Origin: Clostridium muellerianum
Lineage (GTDB): Bacteria; Bacillota; Clostridia; Clostridiales; Clostridiaceae
DNA length: 64,000 bases
NCBI RefSeq assembly: GCF_012926525.1
Contig: NZ_JABBNI010000063.1
Coordinates: forward strand, 62,001-126,000
Direction: 5' to 3'
Both the position numbers and the translations under genes were made by a program. Below, one piece after another: positions 44,050 to 51,278 of this stretch; within the stretch, counting starts at the first letter, position 1, and the number at the start of each line of letters is the position of its first letter. The notes below the pieces were generated by a model. It was not told the origin of the DNA, did no database searches, and was given only the letters and a program-made list of their open reading frames with translations.

Positions 44050-44355
44050 TTAGTATTCATTAGATAACATCATTGTTGAATGATCTCCATCATCTATTAC
44101 AAATACTTTTGCATCTATCAACTCTTTAGGGAATAATCTATAGGTCATACTATACTCAGGCACTTCCTGTCTATGTTCTATATTTTGGTATAATACATCA
44201 TCAGCTCTTTCCTTTGATAATTCAAATACCTGTATATAATCTAATTCCTTCCCTTGCTCCTTTAGTGTATCTATGCAGTACCACATGAATAGTTGTAGCT
44301 CTACTGGTATTTCATACTGCACTCCTATAGTCATGTATCTATCATTACCAAACAT
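44050..44355 (-). CDS. DUF960-family protein, element 3 copy
   Basis: 101 residues starting MFGNDRYMTIGVQYEIPVEL, with LFMWYCIDTLKEQGKELDYIQVFEL. It is clearly homologous along its length to 31051-31356. The order radC then DUF960 is the same in both elements, with 18 bases between them. Function is not established for the family. Confidence 0.75.
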   Translation of the reverse strand: MFGNDRYMTIGVQYEIPVELQLFMWYCIDTLKEQGKELDYIQVFELSKERADDVLYQNIEHRQEVPEYSMTYRLFPKELIDAKVFVIDDGDHSTMMLSNEY

Positions 44356-44373
44356 CTTGTCCTCTTCCTTTCA

Positions 44374-44850
44374 TTAGAGTATTCCTTTTTCTTTTAGACT
44401 GCAGAATCTTCCTTCTGCTCCTATGATTATGTGATCTATTATCTCTATTCCAATTATCTTACCTGCTTCCTTTAGCCTTTCTGTTATATTCACATCTTCA
44501 CTAGAAGGAGAAACATCACCAGATGGATGATTGTGAAATATTATTATTGAAGCTGCATTAGATAGAATTGCTATTTTGAATACTTCTCTTGGATGAACTA
44601 TTGAGCTATTTAGTGAACCAATACTTGCTACATTTACTGATAGTGGCTGATTCTTTGTATCTAAGCAACATACTATTAGCTGTTCCCTATCTGCTTCTTC
44701 TAAGAATCTTCTGCCTAAATCTACTGCATCTGATGGTGAACCTATTTTTCTAACATCATAGAGAATACTTCCTTCTCTAACCATTTTTATTGATACTATA
44801 TTTACTCTTTTAGATGGCACTTTATTATTTGTATTTTCACATACTGTCAT
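44374..44850 (-). CDS. radC: RadC-family (JAB/MPN) protein, element 3 copy
   Basis: The MPN-only protein has SIIIFHNHPSGDVSPSSEDV with the complete metal site and IEIIDHIIIGAEGRFCS, closely paralogous to 31375-31842. An ATG at 44889 would add 13 residues and overlap the small upstream gene. The ATG at 44850 has AGGAGGA eight bases before it and is the better start. Its biochemical role in element biology is not settled. Confidence 0.87.
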   Translation of the reverse strand: MTVCENTNNKVPSKRVNIVSIKMVREGSILYDVRKIGSPSDAVDLGRRFLEEADREQLIVCCLDTKNQPLSVNVASIGSLNSSIVHPREVFKIAILSNAASIIIFHNHPSGDVSPSSEDVNITERLKEAGKIIGIEIIDHIIIGAEGRFCSLKEKGIL

Positions 44851-44861
44851 TATACTTCCTC

Positions 44862-45011
44862 CTACATCCATAGCTTTCTTGCTATCCATTTTCTAAGAAT
44901 TACTCCTACTATCCCTCCAAACACTATTCCTGAACCAATACTTGTTCCTGTCATTATAGCTGCTATAGCTCCTAATACAGCACCACCTATTGCCCACTTT
45001 ACTAATAACAT
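44862..45011 (-). CDS. Small glycine-rich membrane protein (49 residues)
   Basis: An ATG after GGAGGAG opens a 49-codon frame giving MLLVKWAIGGAVLGAIAAIM and then a second Gly-rich hydrophobic stretch and a basic tail (RKWIARKLWM). It ends 11 bases before the radC start. It could be a single- or double-pass membrane peptide. No family is recognised. Confidence 0.55.
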   Translation of the reverse strand: MLLVKWAIGGAVLGAIAAIMTGTSIGSGIVFGGIVGVILRKWIARKLWM

Positions 45012-45159
45012 TAATATCTCCTCCTTTTTATGTTCCTCTGTGTGTTCCTAGCGTACTTTTCATCATGTATGAATGTACTTTCAAATTTATGATATATGCT
45101 TATTTTCCTTTTTGTTTCATTTATGGCATTTGATTTTTGTTTTGTTCCATAAACGCAAA

Positions 45160-45187
45160 GAAGGAATAGCTTTTACACTATTCCTTC
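45160..45187 (-). terminator. Terminator after the element 3 XerC-like recombinase
   Basis: GAAGGAATAG (45160-45169) pairs with CTATTCCTTC (45178-45187). On the minus strand TTTG follows. It lies 46 bases after the recombinase stop. Confidence 0.6.
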
Positions 45188-45233
45188 TCATATTTATTTT
45201 ATTTAATTATTGATCTTTTTTATACCATACTAT

Positions 45234-46133
45234 TTACAGTAACTCCACTGCATCCCTCTTATCCTTTTGTGATGTATTTATATAGAAATTAGCTGTTGTT
45301 TGAATTGATGCATGACCTGCTAGCTTTGCAACTGTGGTTAATTCTACTCCTTTTTTGAGTAGTCTTGTGCAAAAGCTATGTCTGAATTTATGTGGGTTTA
45401 GCTTAAATCCTAGTTCTTTTCCTATTCTGTTTAATAGCTTATTTACAGCATCTCTATCCATTTTACTTGCTCTATTTGTAAGTATTAAGTATTCACTATC
45501 TGCAAATTTACTTTCTTTTCTTTCTCCTTCTAAGTATTCCTTTATAGAATCTACTACTTCACTTTTTAAAGGTACTTCTCTTCTTTTACCTCCTTTTCCC
45601 CATGTTATAGTTAGATTAAGACTTAATATATCAATATCTTTTAGCTTAATATTTACAAGCTCACTAACTCTTACACCAGTATATAGCAACATTAGAATTA
45701 TCATTCTATCCCTTGAAGTTACTGCATCTGATTGAATGTAGAATATTAGCTTTTCTATTTCGTCATCATTATAAACTTCTACTTCTCCTTCACTACCTGC
45801 TGCTATTTTTACCTTATCTTTCTTTAAATCTACTGCTATTTCATTAACGTAACCTTTATCTATTAGGTATTGATTAAAGGATTGTAGGCTGTTTATCTTC
45901 TTATTTATGGTATTTACCTCATATGCTTCTTGTACTAAGTAGTTTCTATAAGATGTTATGTGAAATCTTTTTAGTTTACCATTGAATTCTGCTCCTTTAG
46001 TTTCTAACCATTGAAGAAATGCTCTAATGTCTCCTACATAGCTTTCTAATGTTTTCTCTGCTTTACCATCTGCTGTTAGATGCTCTTGAAATTGTACTGC
46101 TATATTTTCAGCTGATTTACTTAATAAACTCAT
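45234..46133 (-). CDS. XerC-like tyrosine recombinase, second type, element 3
   Basis: 299 residues, differing from 32526-33425 at Gly70 to Ala and Arg261 to Lys only; the catalytic residues Arg155, Lys180, His248, Arg251, His274 and Tyr284 are kept. Its start lies 5 bases after the 118-residue gene. Near-identity with the element 2 copy, while the other genes of the two elements have diverged, points to recent exchange of this module. Confidence 0.88.
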   Translation of the reverse strand: MSLLSKSAENIAVQFQEHLTADGKAEKTLESYVGDIRAFLQWLETKGAEFNGKLKRFHITSYRNYLVQEAYEVNTINKKINSLQSFNQYLIDKGYVNEIAVDLKKDKVKIAAGSEGEVEVYNDDEIEKLIFYIQSDAVTSRDRMIILMLLYTGVRVSELVNIKLKDIDILSLNLTITWGKGGKRREVPLKSEVVDSIKEYLEGERKESKFADSEYLILTNRASKMDRDAVNKLLNRIGKELGFKLNPHKFRHSFCTRLLKKGVELTTVAKLAGHASIQTTANFYINTSQKDKRDAVELL

Positions 46134-46138
46134 TGTTA

Positions 46139-46495
46139 CTACTCCATGTAATCAAGTAATTCTTTAGATGTTAGCCTTAGAGGTATTATTAAACTTATTC
46201 CAAAGTCATTATTACATAGTATTAGTGAATTAGTATATTCTTCTCCATTACTACATTTAATTAAGTCAACATATTCTGGTATAGCAGTAGTTACATCTAT
46301 TCCTATTTCATCATTAAGCTTCTTAATATCCTCTTCATTTTCCACTACTAGAATATATCCCCCATCATCATCTGCATTTCTTTCTTCTCCGTAGTTATCA
46401 TCTAATATAGCTGCTATTTGTGATACTACATTTACAACCTCTAGTGGTAGATAATTAATAGATTCTATTTCCTTTCTATATGCTATATTAATCAT
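46139..46495 (-). CDS. Small acidic element protein (118 residues), copy 2
   Basis: Nearly identical to 33431-33787 (for example DEIGIDVTT against DETGIDVTT, and IIPLRLTSKE against IIHLSLTSKE near the end). It has GAGGAGG before the ATG and sits three bases after the 201-residue gene. The family is unrecognised. Confidence 0.65.
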   Translation of the reverse strand: MINIAYRKEIESINYLPLEVVNVVSQIAAILDDNYGEERNADDDGGYILVVENEEDIKKLNDEIGIDVTTAIPEYVDLIKCSNGEEYTNSLILCNNDFGISLIIPLRLTSKELLDYME

Positions 46496-46498
46496 TTA

Positions 46499-47104
46499 CT
46501 ACACCTCCTCACCAGTTAAGCTGTAGTAGATCATATCACCATAATAGTCAGTGTATCCTTCCTCTCCTTGCTCACAGCCTAGTATTTCCCACCATTCATT
46601 GTCCCTCATGTATTGTTTTGCTGCTTCCTGTTTTGAAGTTCCGAATACCCATAGATTAGCTAGATCTTCTGCATCAAACATATCTGCTACTAGCTCAGTG
46701 TCATCTAGCTTACAATCTAGTTCATCTCTAGCTAATTCCTTCATTGTTTCCTCATCTTTATATAAGTAGTACCCTGGAATTTTACAATAACCTTTCTCAA
46801 TTAAATACATATATGCTTCTTTAGTATCTTCTGCTTTTATGTCTAGTCCTAAATCATCCAGTATGAATAAATATAGTCTTATAATGTCTATATCCTCTAA
46901 TTCAGCACATATTTCAGCAGTTGTTTTTGTTGCAGCATAGCTTCTATAGGGATCAAAGTTTAGATGATTTTTTTCTAGTGTCTCTATGAATTGCTTTACT
47001 TTGTTTAGCTCATCTTCTGGAATACTGTTGTATCTTTGATAAATATATTCTACCTCCTTAGTTATGAATTTACTGATGATTGAAATGTTATTTGATGTGC
47101 TCAT
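46499..47104 (-). CDS. Acidic element protein (201 residues), copy 2
   Basis: It starts MSTSNNISIISKFITKEVEY and matches 33791-34396 except at a few positions (for example EAYMYLIEK against EAYMDLIEK). It is the first gene downstream of cassette A, with AGGAGG before the ATG. High Asp/Glu content suggests a DNA-mimic or regulatory role, but this is only composition. Confidence 0.65.
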   Translation of the reverse strand: MSTSNNISIISKFITKEVEYIYQRYNSIPEDELNKVKQFIETLEKNHLNFDPYRSYAATKTTAEICAELEDIDIIRLYLFILDDLGLDIKAEDTKEAYMYLIEKGYCKIPGYYLYKDEETMKELARDELDCKLDDTELVADMFDAEDLANLWVFGTSKQEAAKQYMRDNEWWEILGCEQGEEGYTDYYGDMIYYSLTGEEV

Positions 47105-47324
47105 ATTTATTCCTCCTTGAATTCTTTATTTATTATTCAAGGAAATAATATATGTTTCAATTTAGGGTTGTTACAGGCTATTTCAATGCATTATTTAGAT
47201 TATGCATTGAATTTTTAGGTATAGAATTTAGCAAGAACTGTTGCTATTATTAAGTTTTTAGTCTATACCTTCTTTAGAGAATTTTTATGTAGTGTATTTT
47301 ATCATTCTTTTGCAGTGAAATCAA

Positions 47325-47594
47325 AAAAGAACAGAAGAGTACCCCTAAAGATACTCTCATTTTGATTAGATTATTTAGTTTTTCAGCCAGCATATGACCT
47401 GACTATTTTATGACATTAAGATATTTTTAAGATATGTTAGTTCAATTTTATCCGTTCATTTATTTAAATTGGAGAAGGAAGGTTTCCCTTCCTCCTCAAT
47501 TATCATTGTTTTATCCGTTCTATTTTCACAGCTTGTCACTGGAAAATTTTACACCCATGGGGTCTTTGCGAGACCTGAAAGGTTGAGCTTACTA
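47325..47594. repeat. Post-cassette repeat block, copy A, with REP-like copy i (47530-47592)
   Basis: Same layout as the other two copies: GAGTA/TACTC stem with T-rich flank, a shortened GGAGAAGGAAGG hairpin, and a full REP-like element (ACCCATGGGGT and GGTCTTTGCGAGACC) ending at the S-layer stop. It fills most of the gap 47105-47594. Confidence 0.8.
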
Positions 47595-50500
47595 CTATTT
47601 AAGAACTATTTTGTAAGTAACTCCACTAACTGTTAAGTTTAAAGGAGTAGTTGCTGTTGCTGTTTTTAACTCATCTAAAGTTACATTGGCAAAATCTGCT
47701 TCGCCAGCAGCTGTTTTTATTGCAAGTTTATTAGCATCAATATCTGCTTGTGTTAATTTATAATCCTTTAAAACATCTGTAACTGTAGTATCTTTTAATA
47801 TATCAGATACCTTTGTAGTTCCTTTTCCAGCAGCTACAGTAGCTGTATAAGTACTAGTTTTTGCATCGAAAGTAGTAGTTACATAGTTAGTTGCAAGTTT
47901 TGTTGGTAAAGTTACCATAGCAGTATCTGCACCTGTAACTAAAGCTTTTGCAGTATTGTATCTTGCAGTTAATTCAGTTCCTTCAGTTGATAAATCTACA
48001 TATTTAAGAGTTTTTCCATCTTTATCTGCAGGAGTAGACTTATTAATAGTTTCAGTTGCAGTATCTAAAGCTAATTTTGCTGCAGAAAGATTATCAGCAT
48101 TCTTTAAATCCTTATTAGCTGCTACTTCAAGCTTATAAAGTTTATCTTCTGTTGGAGTTTCCCAATTAGTATAAACATTATAGGTAGAATCATTATCTTG
48201 TTGCCAAGCAAGTTTTTTAGCTCCACCATTTGTTAATGTATCATCAGCTGTTGTGCTTTCTAAGTAATTTGATATTGTTAACACATGTGGTTCATTGTTA
48301 CCATTTAGGTATCCATCTGGTAATACTATTGTAATAGAATCAGCTAACTTATCTGCATCGTCAATTCCAACTATATTAGCTCTAATTTGAGTTCCTGTTG
48401 GAAGAGGCATTGCATCAAGCTGATAGTTTGATGTTTTAAGAGCATTCTTAGCATCTCCAGTCATTGATACTGGTTTATTAAATTTAACATATACATAGTC
48501 TGCAGTTGTATCTGTAACTTTACCAGCTGCATTTTGATCTTTATCAGCAAATGTCCAAACTACTGAGAATTTATTTTCTTTAACTTTTTCTCCTGCTGCT
48601 ACTGTAAAATCTTTAGTTGCTGATGCTGCTGTATTTCCGATATCATCTGATATAGATCTTACAACAACTGTCCAGTCCCCTGCTTCTAAAGTTGTAGGCA
48701 TTCCATCTGTACCAAGAGGAGTAACTTTTAATTCTTTATCATATACATCTGAGCCTTTTTCTACCTTAGCAGCTATTGTTTTGCTTCCATCTTTAGCTAT
48801 AAATTGAGCTGTTGGTGTTGGTATTGAATCTTGACCTTGAGCTCTAGTTTCAATAGTAGCATCCTCACTTGGGAATTTAACTGGTTCTGACATTGTTACT
48901 TTATAAGTACCATCTAACTTCTTAGTATCTGAATTTACATTGGCTTCTATTTTACTTATAATTGGTGATGTTACATCTGGAGTTTTCATAGCACCTTCAA
49001 GTAAAAGAGCTATATCAGCATTTTTAATACCATTAGCTGCTGAAGTTATAGTATCTTTAGCTATAAATAATCTATAACTATCATTATAGTAATTTGAATT
49101 AGTGCCTTTTGTATCATAAGCTACTGTCCAGTCTTTTTTACATTCTACCTTATATTGTTTTACTTTTTGGTCATTAGTAATTTCTTTTACTGATATATCT
49201 TGCTTATCAGCAGCTTCCCATTTAGCTGTATCTTTATTGTATTTTTGTAGCTTAATAGCAGCTTGTATAGAAGCCTCTGTTTCATTAAGTTCTTTGTCAA
49301 ATGTAACTATATATTGCTCAGGTGATTGAACTTCAACAGTTGCATTTGGTGCAGTATTATCAACTGGAATATCAAAATCAAGAGTTTCAGTATTCATTAC
49401 ATTATTACCCTTGTCTGTCAAATCTGCCCAGTCACCAATACTTGAACCTTGAATTGAGTGAGCTCCTGATTTAAAGTAAATTTGATTTCCTTTAGCATCT
49501 GTTCCAAGTGTAATTGTAACTACATTTCTTGTATCTGTACCATCTGCATTATTGAAATCTCCAACAACTGCAGTTGCTGCTTTAGTTCCATCACCATATA
49601 CAGCATCGCTTAATTTAACACCATCAATTACCCAGTTAGGTGTACTATTTGCTGTATTAGCATTTACTGGTTCTGAGAAAGTAACTTTTAATGTCTTTAA
49701 TCCTTCTCTTGCAACACTTAACATAGCTGGTTTTCTAGCATCTGTTAACTTGCAGTCTGCCACACCTGGTACTAGTACTGATCCTGTATTATCGTTGAAA
49801 TTAACTCTAATATTTGCATTGTCGATTAAATTAGTACCTAAAACTAATTGTAATGCTTTTGAATTTCCTTGAACTGGAAGTACTCCAATTACAGGACAAT
49901 TTTTAGTAGTAGCACCGTCTACATTAATAACAGGAAGTATATCATTACCATCATTTGCAACATTACTATGAACAACTGCTTTTGCTTTATTTTCATCTAA
50001 ATCGTATGTTCCTGCTTTTACATATTTAGTATAATCAACATCTTTGTTGAAGTAAGCTATAACTCTGTCAGCTTGTGCAGCTTGAACTTCTGTTAATCTT
50101 GCTCCTACATTATCCTTATCGTCTCCAGCCATTGGGTTTGGATCCAATAGTAGATTTCTCTTAGCTTCTAAACCATATAAATTCTTATTTGCAGCTTCTA
50201 CTACAGTTGCAGTTATAGTTGCTGGTTTTGCTGCAGTTAAAGTTTCAGAAGTGAAAAGTACTGTAGCTACACCATTTTGTACTGTTACTCTATTTTCAGC
50301 AAATCTACCTAATGTAGTTGTGAATGTAACTTCTACTTTATCAGCATCTTTCATTATGTTTCCATTAGCATCTTTTAATGTAAATGTAACTAATGTACTT
50401 GCTTGTCCGTCAGCTTTTAGTACAGTATCTTTAAAACTTACTTCTGGAGTAAATAATTTTGAAGCATCTGGCATTGTAAATGTTTTGTAACATCTGGTTG

Positions 50501-51178
50501 AACTTTTCCGCTAACTTTTAAGCCTGTTGCTTTTACAGTATAATCTTTTGTAACTTGTAATCCAGTTACATCTAATTTAACTTCTGTTTTATCATCAGTT
50601 AATGTAGCTGAGTTAACTGTGCATCCTGCTATTGAGAAGTTTGTAGCTGCTGCATCATCTACAGCAGCAGATAATTTAACGCTTAATTTAGTATCAGTAA
50701 TAGCACTTACAGAACTAACAGTTAAATCTGCTGTATCTGATTCTGGTTTTCCATTAACATTTACAACACCATTAACAATTGTTACTGGATTAGCTGCTAC
50801 TGTTGTAGTTGGAGTACTTGTAGCTTCCATGTATGTTTTGAAATCAAATGGCTTGTCTGTTGTTGCCTGAAATATTGCTTCAGTTATTGAAGCAAAATCT
50901 ACATAACCTTTCTTTACATCATCAAAATAAGCTTTTGTTGTGTCTTTTCTTGATAAGAAATCTTTGTATAATTTAGCATCTGCAGAAGTGTCATCTGCTG
51001 CTGCTGCTACTGCTGAATTTTTTAAATCATCATAATTATATTCGTAAACTTTTTTATCCTTGCCATTCACATCAATTAATGTTGCCTTTGCTGAAGCTGG
51101 TGTACTTACAGCTGAAAGTATTAAGCCCGCTATAGCTGCTGTGGATAACACTGAAATTGTTTTCTTATTTTTTCCCAT
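47595..51178 (-). pseudogene. S-layer gene with leader and cassette A, interrupted by a one-base frameshift
   Basis: The ATG at 51178 has GGGAGGT and a signal peptide (GKNKKTISVLSTAAIAGLIL then SAVSTPASA). A constant region of about 127 residues follows, then the core (codon 158, SAIT) and cassette A. The first frame runs to 50438 (246 residues). A second frame takes over at 50474 and runs to 47595 (959 codons). Comparison with cassette B (DLTKDFKMPNAESLF) shows the intended reading is DVTKTFTMPDASKLF, needing one more A at the A4 run (50483-50486 on the plus strand). With it, the protein would be about 1195 residues. No SLH or CWB2 anchor is present, so the constant region may be the wall anchor. 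This is the only S-layer unit here with translation signals. Confidence 0.85.
50696..50707 (-). other. Putative recombination core, site A (expressed position)
   Basis: AGTGCTATTACT in coding direction, in frame at codon 158 of the leader-bearing gene. Upstream flank is CTGTTAGTTCTGTA, unlike sites B and C. The sequence downstream is shared with cassette B. Confidence 0.65.
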
Positions 51179-51229
51179 TAATAGTGACCTCCCAATATTT
51201 GAAATTTTAAGTTTATATACTCAATTTGT

Positions 51230-51263
51230 TATAGTTGATGACACTCTCATGCCATCAACTATA
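51230..51263. repeat. 11-bp inverted repeat before the S-layer leader gene
   Basis: TATAGTTGATG (51230-51240) pairs perfectly with CATCAACTATA (51253-51263) in the 100-base gap between the CWB2 gene and the S-layer start. It may end the CWB2 transcript or be a leader structure; TATATAAAC just downstream on the minus strand could be a -10 element. Confidence 0.5.
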
Positions 51264-51278
51264 TTAATATTATTTTTA

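Larger units (their letters stand above)
45234..47594 (-). repeat. 2.4-kb near-identical direct repeat, copy 2
   Basis: The counterpart of 32526-34890, in the same orientation and 12.7 kb away. Nucleotide differences are scattered and few in the three genes, with somewhat more in the non-coding part near the S-layer stop. Confidence 0.8.
37748..50702 (-). mobile_element. Integrative element 3, core B to core A (about 13.0 kb)
   Basis: Bounded by direct AGTGCTATTACT cores. Order in coding direction from core A: S-layer cassette A, repeat block, two acidic proteins, XerC-like recombinase, small membrane protein, RadC, DUF960, ribbon-helix-helix protein, DUF927 helicase, recombinase, partner and Rpn-type nuclease. 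It shares its overall plan with element 2 but has a different replication gene and a different gene in the slot before the border. Borders are inferred. Confidence 0.6.

Noticed and set aside
26439-47104. Prophage
   Set aside because: DUF960, RadC and a PrimPol can occur in phages, but no capsid, terminase, tail or lysis gene is present in either element.
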